64,000 nt of DNA from Virgibacillus indicus (GTDB lineage: Bacteria; Bacillota; Bacilli; Bacillales; Amphibacillaceae), in assembly GCF_002266285.1 (NCBI RefSeq), contig NZ_NPMS01000005.1, positions 62,001 to 126,000 on the forward strand, in the 5' to 3' direction. Positions 1-9,492 of the stretch are shown in pieces. The notes under the pieces are model-generated. The model saw nothing but the letters and a program-made list of their open reading frames with translations. It ran no database searches and was not told the origin of the DNA. A program made the position numbers and the translations under genes. Numbering within the stretch: the first letter of the stretch is position 1; every line of letters begins with the position of its first letter.

Positions 1-4
1 TTAA

Positions 5-901
5 CTATAGAAAATAATCCTGAATTGGTTTTAAATATTCATTCATCTGTTTATGCTGTTCAGCATCTAAGGAGTATTTAGGTGATCTGCAATAAGGCGT
101 TTTAATGATGCCACGTCTGTATAATATTTCTTTTTCGGCCTGAATAATCAGTTCAACATTTTGCATCAGAAGATTTAATAAAGGAAGCATTTTTCTATGA
201 AGCTCAAATGCTTTTTCTTTATTTCCATTCTGATATTCTTTATAAATTTCAACATATGGTTCGGTAAACGAGCAGCCGGGCTGGACTCCAACAGCCCCCC
301 GGTTTAATGCATCAATCATTTGTACCCCAGCATACCCGACAAGACATGATATGTTTTCTGCATCACTGGCAATAGAGGATATCGTTGGACCTGGCGGAGT
401 GCTTTCCACCTTAACATATTGTATATTTGGTGCTTCCTCATTTAATTTCACAAAAAATCCGGAATCAAAAGCAATTCCACTTTGATTCGGTGCATATTGT
501 ACAATCACAGGGATATCAACCGCATTTGCCAGTTTTAAAATATGGTTTCTAATCTCCGCTTTTAATGGATTAAGGAAAAAAGGCGGAAAAATCATAATCC
601 CATCAGCACCCAGCCTTTCAGCTTGGACTGCTCTTTTAACCGCAGCCTCCCAGCTTTGGTCTGTGATTGATACAATCACCGGCAGCCTTTTTTGCACAGT
701 TTGTATCGTAAGCTCCGTCATTTTGTCACGTTCAGAGTCTGTCAGCTTATGAAACTCACTGGCAATTCCAAACATAGTAATTCCATGAACACCACTTCCA
801 GCTAAATATTCTGTCAGATTTTCTAAACTTTCATAATCTAATTCACCATCATTCGAAAAAGGTGTTGCTAGTATTGGAAGAATACCTTCGAATTTCCCCA
901 T
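5..901 (-). CDS. DapA/NAL-superfamily aldolase or lyase (2-keto-3-deoxy-sugar-acid aldolase-like)
   Basis: Class-I TIM-barrel aldolase of the dihydrodipicolinate synthase/N-acetylneuraminate lyase superfamily, 298 aa, normal family length, cytosolic. The Schiff-base lysine lies in YVKVES (about residue 164) and the partner tyrosine in VQYAPNQ (about 136), the usual 28-residue spacing. The GTTGE motif of true DapA is replaced by FGIASEF, so lysine biosynthesis is unlikely; cleavage of a 2-keto-3-deoxy sugar acid is inferred. I start at the ATG at 901: a GGAGG lies 5 nt upstream of it, inside a longer frame whose first ATG (913) has no ribosome site. It is the most distal gene here of a minus-strand run whose previous gene is a sugar-acid dehydratase, which would supply such a keto acid. 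The exact substrate is unknown. Confidence 0.85.
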   Translation of the reverse strand: MGKFEGILPILATPFSNDGELDYESLENLTEYLAGSGVHGITMFGIASEFHKLTDSERDKMTELTIQTVQKRLPVIVSITDQSWEAAVKRAVQAERLGADGIMIFPPFFLNPLKAEIRNHILKLANAVDIPVIVQYAPNQSGIAFDSGFFVKLNEEAPNIQYVKVESTPPGPTISSIASDAENISCLVGYAGVQMIDALNRGAVGVQPGCSFTEPYVEIYKEYQNGNKEKAFELHRKMLPLLNLLMQNVELIIQAEKEILYRRGIIKTPYCRSPKYSLDAEQHKQMNEYLKPIQDYFL

Positions 902-937
902 AAAAACCTCCATTCTATTACGGCTGTAACTGAATAT

Positions 938-2098
938 CTAAACGTAAAAAGCCTCTTTATCTTCTCTGATTCCTGGATGCGCTTCCATAATATCTTCAAC
1001 TAAATCTACGCCCAGACCAGGCCGATCGGATAAAACTAAACTTCCATCTTTGATGTTCAAAGGATGATCAATGACCTCATCGCGCCAAGAAACGTCATTA
1101 AACATAAATTCCTGCTTAAAAAAGTTAGGTACGGACGCACAAACATGCGCACTAGCTAATGTAGACAGCGGGCCGTTCGGATTGTGAGGTGCTAATAAGA
1201 CGTTGTATGTTTCGGCCATCGTCGCAATTCTCTTCATCTCTGAAGGCCCACCGCAGCGGGTAATATCCGGCATGATAATATCACTTAGCTGTCTTTCTAA
1301 AATGGGCCGGAAACCATATCGTGTATAATGACGTTCTCCTACACAAATTGACACCCCAGGATGCAAACGGTCTCTTATCGCTTGAAGTGTTTCTGCACTT
1401 TCAGGTCCTGCAGGTTCTTCATACCAGGTTATATTCAAATCAGCCAGACGTTCAGCCATGTTGATAGCTGTCTTCATATTTAACATGGCGTGGGTCTCTA
1501 TCATCATGTCCATATCATCCCCCACCGCGTCGCGAACCGCTTTGCTTACATCATGGGCCCGCCGTTGAAGTTCTGGAGTAAGAGAAAGGTTTGATGATAA
1601 ATCATCACCATAAAAATAATTTGTATGTGCAAATGGGTCAAACTTCAGACCGTTGAATCCAGCCTCTTTAACCAGTTTCGCCTGCTGAGCATAGTCTTCT
1701 GCATTATGCCCCCCGCCAGTAAACCAGTAATTCGCGTACAGTGGAATCTCGGTGCGGAACGCCCCTCCCAGTAATTCATAGCAAGGCACTCCCAGTACTT
1801 TTCCTTTTAAATCCAGAAGGGCCATATCAATACCACTAATCGCACACATGCTTGCACCGTATGGACCAACCCAATTTAAATCACGGTATAATTTCGTCCA
1901 AATAAAGTCAGTTTTCATTGGATCCAGCCCAATAATCCGTTCACCCGCATGCTTAGCTGCCGCTTCCACAATTGGGCTGCCCGGCCAATTTGTAGCCTCT
2001 CCAACACCCGTGTATCCTTCATCGGTATAAATTTTTATCATCGTCCAATTGTATTTGACACCTTCTACCAGCCAAACATTAACATCTGTAATTTTCAT
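938..2098 (-). CDS. Enolase-superfamily sugar-acid dehydratase (mandelate racemase subgroup)
   Basis: A 386-aa member of the mandelate racemase/muconate lactonizing family, typical length. The N-terminal capping domain (1-120) precedes a TIM barrel. Visible catalytic elements are LKFDP (K152), the metal-ligand candidates in DMMIETH (about 198-203), WYEEP (E228) and GERH (E255), and the Asp-His dyad in MPDITRCGG (D278) and APHNPNGP (H305). The APHNPNGP segment resembles galactonate-dehydratase-type enzymes. Expected reaction: dehydration of an aldonic or uronic-derived acid to a 2-keto-3-deoxy acid, which fits the aldolase gene 37 bp downstream. The start has GGAGG 7 nt upstream. The substrate (galactonate, gluconate, other) cannot be read from sequence. 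Confidence 0.85.
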   Translation of the reverse strand: MKITDVNVWLVEGVKYNWTMIKIYTDEGYTGVGEATNWPGSPIVEAAAKHAGERIIGLDPMKTDFIWTKLYRDLNWVGPYGASMCAISGIDMALLDLKGKVLGVPCYELLGGAFRTEIPLYANYWFTGGGHNAEDYAQQAKLVKEAGFNGLKFDPFAHTNYFYGDDLSSNLSLTPELQRRAHDVSKAVRDAVGDDMDMMIETHAMLNMKTAINMAERLADLNITWYEEPAGPESAETLQAIRDRLHPGVSICVGERHYTRYGFRPILERQLSDIIMPDITRCGGPSEMKRIATMAETYNVLLAPHNPNGPLSTLASAHVCASVPNFFKQEFMFNDVSWRDEVIDHPLNIKDGSLVLSDRPGLGVDLVEDIMEAHPGIREDKEAFYV

Positions 2099-2146
2099 GT
2101 GTTACCTCCAAATAGCTTTTATTCGTTCACTTTCTTCAGACAGCTT

Positions 2147-2767
2147 CTATACCTCCTCCGCTAATCCATATTTTTGCTTTAATAAGTCAACTTTATCTAA
2201 TGCTCTCGTAAACAATAAATTAATTACTAATGCCATGCTGCTTCCGATAAATAATGTAATTGGGAATACATAAACAACTAAAATCATGGCTGCTGTAACT
2301 GCTAAAGCTATCATAGCAATGTGAAACTGAGAGATAGATACTAAAAAAGCGTATCTTATCGTGTAAAAACTATTCACGTGGTCATTACGCGATAATGCAG
2401 GAAAAATAAAAACAGTAGTTAATAAATAAATAAGTGTAAAAGATATTAATAGAATCAATACCATATTTTCAAAATTATTTAATTTGGGTAAGACGTAAAA
2501 GAAACCAGTTAAAGGTATTAATCCTAAGCCTAAAAAGATGACACCAACTTTTTGGCTGGAAAAGAAATATCGTTTAAACTCTGTAATGAAAGGGCGAATA
2601 ACATCTTCTTCTCCTGTGTTCTTCCAATAATTGATCACCCCGAACATTGCTGTTGCTGAAGCTGGAATGGTTACCACTGGTAATGAAAAAACCAGCCAAA
2701 GCAGATTTAAAAACAAGTAATTCACAACAGTTCCAAAAGTTTCATGCAAGTTTTTTAAAAGGGTCAT
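2147..2767 (-). CDS. YesL/DUF624-family membrane protein
   Basis: A 206-aa integral membrane protein of the YesL (DUF624) family with about five hydrophobic segments and the family's N-terminal signature (LF..NLLWL.FSLPVVTIPASATAMFGVI..W). Members sit beside carbohydrate ABC importers; their molecular role is not established. I start at the ATG at 2767, 8 nt after a GGAGG, rather than at the in-frame ATG at 2782, which overlaps that ribosome site. It lies between the first sulfatase and the dehydratase, 48 bp from each, and is probably cotranscribed with them. No binding-protein gene is adjacent, so its transporter partner may lie elsewhere. Two paralogues occur at 19645 and 47557. Confidence 0.8.
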   Translation of the reverse strand: MTLLKNLHETFGTVVNYLFLNLLWLVFSLPVVTIPASATAMFGVINYWKNTGEEDVIRPFITEFKRYFFSSQKVGVIFLGLGLIPLTGFFYVLPKLNNFENMVLILLISFTLIYLLTTVFIFPALSRNDHVNSFYTIRYAFLVSISQFHIAMIALAVTAAMILVVYVFPITLFIGSSMALVINLLFTRALDKVDLLKQKYGLAEEV

Positions 2768-2813
2768 CTTCCCCACCTCCATTATCCCTTTACGACCACA
2801 TCAAACGACATAT

Positions 2814-4301
2814 TTATGATATGTCTGTCCTAGGGCGTAAAACTCCGTCCTTCTCCATCTCTGCCGTAATTAATTCCTGCAGAAGCTGGTATTTTACAGA
2901 CTCCATGGATTTTGATTTCCATAAATTATTCATTTGATCAGGATCTTTCTCCAAATCATACAGTTCACCATAGGCTCGATTATGATAGACTACTAGTTTA
3001 TATTGCTTTGTAATAAAGGTTTTTTGCATAAAGGAACTTTCTGTCGGCCGGAATTCCACAGTTGTCCAGCTCCTCTTTTCCTTCGTGCAGTCTTTCCATG
3101 TTTCTGTTTGATTTACACCTTGAATACCAGGTTCAGGCTCACTGCCTGCAGCTTTCAGAAATGTAATTCCAAGGTCAACCAGGCTTTGCAGTGCATCACT
3201 TCTGCTCCCAGGTGTTTTACAATCAGGATGAGATACTACCAGCGGGATCTTTTGAATGTCCTCATAAGCAGGCAGCCCTTTCCACCACAATCCGTGGTTT
3301 CCCATATAGTCACCATGGTCTGAAGTAAATACAATTAACGTTTCATCGATTAAACCCGTTTCTTCCAAGTGGTCTAATATTCTGCCAATATGATGATCCA
3401 TTTGGCTGATCATTCCATAATACTTCTTCATAATTTCCTTCTGCTTTTCATCGTCCATGAAGGGTAGTGCGGTTACACAGGGAGCAGCCATTCCATTAAC
3501 ATTCAATTCTGGTTCATCTGCATACATCTTTCCATCGGCTAAATTTTTATAGTAAGGAGGTTTGTTTTCCATCTCACCTTCTTTGAGACCGTAAACAGGT
3601 ACATCACTCTTTTCATACATACTTGCCCATGGTTCCGGCACTACCCATGGATTATGCGGATCCTGAAAACTGGACCATAAGAAGAAGGGAGACTCTTTCT
3701 GATCGGCTAGATTAATGGCTTCAATGGTTTCATCAGCTGTCCACTTCGAGTTCGAGAATTCCTCAGGAAGATTCCAGGTGCCAAAGTCACTGGATTCTCC
3801 GCTGCCGAAATAATCTTCCGTATTAATCCCTTGCTCCTCCAGCCATAATCCATAGTGCCCGCCAGCTGCATGGTTCTCATTGCTATGTCCAATTGCAAGT
3901 TTCGTATAATCAAACCCATAATATGGGCCATCCCATTTCTGGAATAATTCACGGTCAAATATATTTGGTGCTGCTTCAAAATTTCCCGGAGTCAAACAAG
4001 ACATAAAATGACCTTTGCCAATCAAGCCTGTAAAATATCCTTTTTCAGAAAGCTTTTCAGGGATGGTTGGATAATTTTCCGGCAAACTTGTTCCTATCGT
4101 GTTACACCCGTGTTTAGAGGGATAATGGCCGGTTAATACAGAAACCCTGGTTGGTGTACAAACCGGACTGCATGTGTATCCCCTGTCAAATGCAATTCCT
4201 CTCTTTTTCAGCCGTTCTATATTCGGAGTTTTAACTAATGGATTTTGATAACTGATTGCATCCCAGCGCTGCTGATCGCTGGTAATCAACAATATATTCA
4301 T
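2814..4301 (-). CDS. Formylglycine-dependent sulfatase (cytosolic, type I)
   Basis: Alkaline-phosphatase-superfamily sulfatase, 495 aa, hydrolysing a sulfate ester. The metal-binding N-terminus reads ITSDQQRWD; the modification motif is CTPTR (Cys about residue 48), matching C-x-P-x-R, so the Cys must be converted to formylglycine. FTSDHGDYMG (about 325) supplies further metal ligands. There is no signal peptide, so it acts on an imported substrate. The chosen ATG (4301) has AGGAG 10 nt upstream; the earlier ATG (4310) abuts the ribosome site. No sulfatase-maturating enzyme is encoded in the window, so it must lie elsewhere. Neighbours (GH4 enzyme, second sulfatase, sugar-acid dehydratase) suggest a sulfated glycan or sugar acid. 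A phosphodiesterase or phosphonate hydrolase of the same fold is a less likely alternative. Confidence 0.88.
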   Translation of the reverse strand: MNILLITSDQQRWDAISYQNPLVKTPNIERLKKRGIAFDRGYTCSPVCTPTRVSVLTGHYPSKHGCNTIGTSLPENYPTIPEKLSEKGYFTGLIGKGHFMSCLTPGNFEAAPNIFDRELFQKWDGPYYGFDYTKLAIGHSNENHAAGGHYGLWLEEQGINTEDYFGSGESSDFGTWNLPEEFSNSKWTADETIEAINLADQKESPFFLWSSFQDPHNPWVVPEPWASMYEKSDVPVYGLKEGEMENKPPYYKNLADGKMYADEPELNVNGMAAPCVTALPFMDDEKQKEIMKKYYGMISQMDHHIGRILDHLEETGLIDETLIVFTSDHGDYMGNHGLWWKGLPAYEDIQKIPLVVSHPDCKTPGSRSDALQSLVDLGITFLKAAGSEPEPGIQGVNQTETWKDCTKEKRSWTTVEFRPTESSFMQKTFITKQYKLVVYHNRAYGELYDLEKDPDQMNNLWKSKSMESVKYQLLQELITAEMEKDGVLRPRTDIS

Positions 4302-4384
4302 AACTATCATTCTCCTTTATCTTTTTAAAAGATATTTTGCAACTTGCCATATTTAAACTGCAAATTCTCTTATAGTGATAAGGA

Positions 4385-5692
4385 TTAATCTGACAGTTCA
4401 GGCACCAGGCCTTTATTGACCTCAAGCATCTCATCAAGCAACTGTCCCGGACTGCAATCACAATCCCTGAAACTAGGGTCTGCTGCGATAGCCCCAATTG
4501 CTGCTTCGCGGCTTTTTTCCAAAGTAGCAATTACACTTAACTCATGGATTGAAACATGCTGTCTTAACCATGATTCAAAGAACTTCGGCAGAGGCTTTTC
4601 CGGATTAATAAGTTCAATTTTATCTTTAGAAACCATAGACGGCAGCTCAACAATTGCATCCTCAGGAAGACTTGGTATTTTTTGATTATTTGGCAGATTC
4701 CCTGACAAATACAAATACGGTTCTATTTCTCCTGACAGTGCCTGCATCACCAAGAAGTGCTGTTCACTGTCTTCATTTTGCAAGAACACATCAATAGCTT
4801 CCTCATTATCCAAAGCTGCGGCTTCATCACGCTGGACTTTTCGAAGCTCTTTGATTACTAAATTCTCTCTTTCCAATGAATTGGTAAAGGTATGATTGAA
4901 CATTCGGTGATTTGCATAGGGGGTATAGTCAAAGTTATGCCACATTCCGTGCCCGATTAAGTACCCCAGCTCCTGAAATAATTTCCATTGCGTATATTCC
5001 TTTTCTTTCCACAGCTTCACCTTTTCTTCCGGTAAATCCTTTAATACATTTAAAAGGTTTCTGCCATTTCTTTGATCAACAGCTTTTTGTACGACATGGA
5101 AATGGTTAATTCCTGCAACTGCAATATCAATTTCTTCTGCTGGAGTATCTGTAAGTTCTCCAATAAAACCTCTGACAAGGGTTGTCCCGTGACAATGACC
5201 AACAAAACGCTGATATCCAGTTGCTTTTATAACACCATATACCAGCCTTGACATAGGGTTTCCTGTTGTGTGAACCCAGGCACCGTCTGCATGTTTCTTT
5301 ACATCTTCAACAATATCGACCATTAAAGGCAAGTGACGTAAAGTCGCCATAAGGGCACCCGGAGAAGCAGTTTCCCCCTCAACCAGATTAATGCCATGGT
5401 TCTTCATTACAAAGAAGGTTCTTAACATTGCGTCCGGGAAATCAATTGCATAGGATACCAGAACATGATCTGCATTTTTAATTGCTTCCACTCTATCCTG
5501 ATAAAATGAATAGCGGAAATTTCTGCCAGAATGTTTATTTAACCGCGTTGTAAGTTGTTCCATTGCCTCTAATGCTTCCGGTCTGATATCCATCATTCGA
5601 ATATGATAATCATCATGGCTTGCATTTTGGTATAAAGACCTCAGAAATGGCAGTGTAAACTGACTGCCTGCCCCTATAATAGAAATATCCAT
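4385..5692 (-). CDS. Glycoside hydrolase family 4 (NAD-dependent alpha-glycosidase, LplD/AglA-like)
   Basis: A GH4 enzyme (435 aa): Rossmann NAD loop GAGSQF at 7-12, TTGNP near 142-146, metal ligands in GHCHG (C167) and AGINHFH (H197). GH4 enzymes act through NAD-mediated oxidation at C3 and elimination, and need Mn2+ and reducing conditions, so they are cytosolic. The family covers 6-phospho-alpha/beta-glucosidases, alpha-galactosidases and alpha-galacturonidases (LplD). No PTS genes are present, so an unphosphorylated substrate is more likely; with sugar-acid enzymes and sulfatases around, an alpha-uronidase-type activity is plausible but not shown. AGGAG lies 7 nt before the ATG. An AACTATAGTT palindrome lies 46 bp upstream. 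Confidence 0.85.
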   Translation of the reverse strand: MDISIIGAGSQFTLPFLRSLYQNASHDDYHIRMMDIRPEALEAMEQLTTRLNKHSGRNFRYSFYQDRVEAIKNADHVLVSYAIDFPDAMLRTFFVMKNHGINLVEGETASPGALMATLRHLPLMVDIVEDVKKHADGAWVHTTGNPMSRLVYGVIKATGYQRFVGHCHGTTLVRGFIGELTDTPAEEIDIAVAGINHFHVVQKAVDQRNGRNLLNVLKDLPEEKVKLWKEKEYTQWKLFQELGYLIGHGMWHNFDYTPYANHRMFNHTFTNSLERENLVIKELRKVQRDEAAALDNEEAIDVFLQNEDSEQHFLVMQALSGEIEPYLYLSGNLPNNQKIPSLPEDAIVELPSMVSKDKIELINPEKPLPKFFESWLRQHVSIHELSVIATLEKSREAAIGAIAADPSFRDCDCSPGQLLDEMLEVNKGLVPELSD

Positions 5693-5737
5693 AAAACCAC
5701 TCCTGTTCTAATTGTTTTAAATTGATTATTATTTTGG

Positions 5738-5747
5738 AACTATAGTT
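5738..5747. promoter_or_regulatory. AACTATAGTT palindrome upstream of the GH4 gene
   Basis: Perfect 10-bp palindrome 46 bp upstream of the GH4 start. Its ACTATAGT core recurs at 9208-9215 in the promoter of the LacI-family gene, also preceded by a purine-A (GGAACTATAGT here, GAAACTATAGT there). This may be an operator for that regulator; two copies are weak evidence. Confidence 0.35.
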
Positions 5748-5808
5748 AATAATTAAAAGTTTAGTAGGTTACCAGCTGCGAAAATATTATTCTTGCTGAA
5801 AGAAAAAT

Positions 5809-7155
5809 TTAAAAAATTAGATCGGGACTTCTTTGCCCGCTTTTAACCAAAGGGGCATCTTTAATGACAGGTGCATTTTCTCCGGCTTCAACCATTCGAT
5901 TGATTATTTGTGCTTTAAGCTGCTCCCTAATTTCACTAAATCCTTCATGACCAGCCAGATTGGTCAATTCATAAGGGTCTGACTCCAGATCATATAGATA
6001 CTTTTCAATATAAATATCGGAACTAGAATCATCCCACCCATCTTTATCAGGTGCCTCAATAGCATACTTCCACCGTTTAGTGCGAATTGCCCTACCTACC
6101 TGAGTTTCACTTATTTGCACCAGCACTTCTTCCGGCCACTCATTATCCTCATTTCGCAGCAAAGGTACAATAGACCTTCCCTGCATTTGAGGTGGAACCG
6201 TAATACCTGCAGCATCCAATAATGTTGGAGGAAAATCAATTAAACTTATCATTTGATTAAGACGTTTGCCGTTTTCAAACCCAGGACCTGTAATCGCCGT
6301 TGGAACCCGAATAGAACTATCATGTGCAGAACGTTTATATTCACTGTTTCTGGTTTTGAAATGATTAGCATGGTCTGAAGTAAACAAAACGATTGTGTCA
6401 TCTGATAGATTCAGACTTTTCAATGCATCATGCAATCTGCCTAAAGCCTCGTCTAACCGCTTAACCATCCCATAATACCCAGGCAGCTGCTGGTAAGACG
6501 TACCTCCCAGTGCTGCTAAGTCAGGTGGAGTAAACCGGGAAACATAATTTTCAGCATAGCCATCAGGTGCAGGATAATCATCACTGTGATTTTGATGATG
6601 TGGTTCGATATATGACAAAAATAGAAAAAAGGGATTGTCTTTATGCTCATCTATATAGCGGATGGCTGCATCAGTCAGCGCATCAACGCGATAACCAGGT
6701 AATTCCACTTTTTCGTTCGCATTATTATATAGTTCTGTGTGATAGGCATCTGAAGTAAATTCCAAGACATTGGAGGCCAGCCAATTTTGATATCCGCCCC
6801 GATTAGGTTCGGTAACCGGATTTTCACTTGCAAGATGCCATTTTCCTATATAAGCAGTGTCATAACCACTTTCATTAAAGTATTGCGCTAGAGTCTTACT
6901 ATCTTTAGGGAGGGGTATTCCATTTCTATAACATCCTGAAGCAGTTGCATACAACCCTGTTTGAAAACATGACCTTGCCGGGCCACATACAGGCTGGCAT
7001 GTAAATGAATTCTGTACATGTGTACCCTTTTGTGCCATACGGTCAAAATTCGGAGTCAAGTTTAAAGGGTTGCCATGAACGCCTGTCGTATCCCATCTTT
7101 GCTGATCTGTAAAAAAAACGATTACATTTGGCTGTTTCTTATTTGATTTCACCAT
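5809..7155 (-). CDS. Formylglycine-dependent sulfatase (cytosolic)
   Basis: Second sulfatase, 448 aa, no signal peptide. FFTDQQRWD gives the N-terminal metal site; CGPAR (Cys about residue 57) is the formylglycine motif; GKWHLA (about 115) and FTSDHANH (about 275) carry further conserved residues. Its subfamily resembles heparan N-sulfatase or mucin-desulfating types by the DQQRWD start, but the substrate cannot be fixed. The frame could begin at TTG 7164, yet the ATG at 7155 has GAAAGG 9 nt upstream and is preferred. It lies upstream of the GH4 gene with a 116-bp gap and downstream of the short-chain dehydrogenase, all on the same strand. Confidence 0.88.
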   Translation of the reverse strand: MVKSNKKQPNVIVFFTDQQRWDTTGVHGNPLNLTPNFDRMAQKGTHVQNSFTCQPVCGPARSCFQTGLYATASGCYRNGIPLPKDSKTLAQYFNESGYDTAYIGKWHLASENPVTEPNRGGYQNWLASNVLEFTSDAYHTELYNNANEKVELPGYRVDALTDAAIRYIDEHKDNPFFLFLSYIEPHHQNHSDDYPAPDGYAENYVSRFTPPDLAALGGTSYQQLPGYYGMVKRLDEALGRLHDALKSLNLSDDTIVLFTSDHANHFKTRNSEYKRSAHDSSIRVPTAITGPGFENGKRLNQMISLIDFPPTLLDAAGITVPPQMQGRSIVPLLRNEDNEWPEEVLVQISETQVGRAIRTKRWKYAIEAPDKDGWDDSSSDIYIEKYLYDLESDPYELTNLAGHEGFSEIREQLKAQIINRMVEAGENAPVIKDAPLVKSGQRSPDLIF

Positions 7156-7249
7156 TTCCTTCAACCTTTCGTCATTTGTACTTTTACTAGCTGCACTTAA
7201 ATTGCGAGATGAAATTTACTGTCCCACCTAATGAAGTGCTCAGGAAAAG

Positions 7250-8029
7250 CTAAAGCTTTGAATGGAACAGGTAAGTTGATAATCCTCCATCTAAATACAA
7301 TTCTTCTCCTGTCATCATCTCAGAATCATTCGAAGCTAAATAAACAGCTAATTTGCCTATATCTTCTGGTTGGCATATTCGATTTGCAGCATGCATTTGC
7401 ATTATTTCATTATTTGCCTTCTCTGGATCATCTTTATCCTGCAGCCATTTTTGATGATGAGGTGTATCAGTAAAACCTGGGCAAATTGAATTTACTCTTA
7501 TTCCAAACTCAGCTAAACTAACAGCCATGCCCCTTGTAAGTCCGTTAATTCCCGCTTTAGTTGCTGCATAAATTTCAGCATGTGGTATCGTGGCCTTAGC
7601 ATGATTGGAAGATATATTGATAATGGACCCATTATTTTGCTTTTTCATTAATGGGGTTACATATTTACTTACAAGGAAAACACTGCGCAAGTTAATATTC
7701 ATTAATTCATCCCATAATTCAACGCCAGCTTCTTCCATCGGTTTTATAATCGTAATTCCTGCATTATTCACTAATGTATCTATTTCACCGAAATTATCAT
7801 TAACTTCCTTCACCATCTGGGTGATGCTGTTAACATCGCTGACATCGGTTTGTATAAAAAATGCCTTTCCTCCATTCATGTTAATTTGTTCAGCCGTGTT
7901 TCTTCCCTCTTCCTTATCAATAGTTGCTATAACAACAATTGCACCTTCTCTGGCAAAAACTTCAGCAATTCCTTTTCCGATTCCACGCCCGGATCCCGTA
8001 ATAATTGCTACTTGGTTATTCAATCTCAT
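7250..8029 (-). CDS. Short-chain dehydrogenase/reductase (classical SDR)
   Basis: A 259-aa classical SDR: NAD(P) loop TGSGRGIGKG (11-20), structural NNAG (88-91), catalytic Ser in NISSNH (140-141), YAATK (Y154, K158), and PG near the C-terminal substrate loop. Length is normal. D/E-rich residues after beta-2 (ATIDKE) suggest NAD rather than NADP, an inference. In this setting it could oxidise or reduce a sugar or sugar acid (gluconate 5-dehydrogenase or glucose 1-dehydrogenase-like). It is the gene next to the LacI regulator, same strand, 80 bp apart, with an inverted repeat in the gap. Confidence 0.85.
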   Translation of the reverse strand: MRLNNQVAIITGSGRGIGKGIAEVFAREGAIVVIATIDKEEGRNTAEQINMNGGKAFFIQTDVSDVNSITQMVKEVNDNFGEIDTLVNNAGITIIKPMEEAGVELWDELMNINLRSVFLVSKYVTPLMKKQNNGSIINISSNHAKATIPHAEIYAATKAGINGLTRGMAVSLAEFGIRVNSICPGFTDTPHHQKWLQDKDDPEKANNEIMQMHAANRICQPEDIGKLAVYLASNDSEMMTGEELYLDGGLSTYLFHSKL

Positions 8030-8077
8030 TTTTCCACCCCTGGATTAATAAATATAATATTTATTTCTTGAGTGATA

Positions 8078-8092
8078 GACTAATCATTAGTC
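8078..8092. promoter_or_regulatory. Inverted repeat GACTAAT-C-ATTAGTC between lacI-type gene and SDR gene
   Basis: Perfect 7-1-7 inverted repeat, 48 bp upstream of the SDR start. It has no U-run, so it is more likely an operator than a terminator. It does not match the other motifs in the window. Confidence 0.4.
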
Positions 8093-8109
8093 GAGACAGA
8101 TAATATGCA

Positions 8110-9165
<1,056 letters not shown>

Positions 9166-9210
9166 TCAGTTTTTTGTTTATTTTCACTAAACATTTACTA
9201 TTTAGAAACT

Positions 9211-9239
9211 ATAGTAACAGATTAATAAAACGCTTTCAA
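9211..9239 (-). promoter_or_regulatory. Sigma-A-type promoter of the LacI-family gene
   Basis: On the minus strand TTGAAA (9234-9239), 17-bp spacer, TACTAT (9211-9216). Spacing is ideal; the -10 matches 4 of 6. The palindrome ACTATAGT overlaps the -10, which would suit autoregulation. Confidence 0.5.
9225..9238 (-). promoter_or_regulatory. cre-like site (CcpA) over the lacI-type promoter
   Basis: Minus-strand TGAAAGCGTTTTAT matches the Bacillus consensus TGWAANCGNTNWCA at 12 of 14 positions and overlaps the -35 element, a repression position. Confidence 0.45.
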
Positions 9240-9399
9240 CAGTTATTTTCTATTATTTTTCAATATTTTAGTAAATTTAAAATGTTTTATTCAAAATCAA
9301 TAGTAAAAGTTTACTTATTTTTACTATAATAAATTACTTGAACCGCCAGATTTTTAGGAAAATATTTAGAAAAATTATAGAAACATTAAATAAAAAAGT

Positions 9400-9428
9400 T
9401 TGATTATTTCACCAATAAATAATAGAAT
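9400..9428 (+). promoter_or_regulatory. galKET promoter
   Basis: TTGATT (9400-9405), 17-bp spacer, TAGAAT (9423-9428), 65 bp before the galK ATG. The expected start point (about 9435) falls inside the palindrome at 9433-9449. Confidence 0.6.
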
Positions 9429-9432
9429 ATAC

Positions 9433-9449
9433 TTAATTAAATTAATTAA
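9433..9449. promoter_or_regulatory. Operator candidate at the galKET start site
   Basis: TTAATTAA-A-TTAATTAA, a perfect 8-1-8 palindrome. A 16/17 match (TTAGTTAA-A-TTAATTAA) lies in the leader of the ROK repressor gene at 39368-39384. Position at the transcription start and the pairing with a regulator gene support an operator role. Confidence 0.5.
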
Positions 9450-9492
9450 TAAATTGAATTTGCATCTATTCATTTAACAATAGGAGGAATTT

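Larger units (their letters stand above)
9194..9326. promoter_or_regulatory. Cluster of TTTACTA/TAGTAAA half-sites in the lacI-galK divergent region
   Basis: TTTACTA or its complement occurs at 9194-9200, 9269-9275, 9301-9307 and 9320-9326; the third is part of a perfect 14-bp palindrome AGTAAAAGTTTACT (9302-9315). The 345-bp region between the divergent genes is very AT-rich, so some matches may be chance. Confidence 0.35.

Noticed and set aside
5..901. Dihydrodipicolinate synthase for lysine synthesis
   Set aside because: The GTTGE substrate motif is absent and the context is sugar-acid catabolism.
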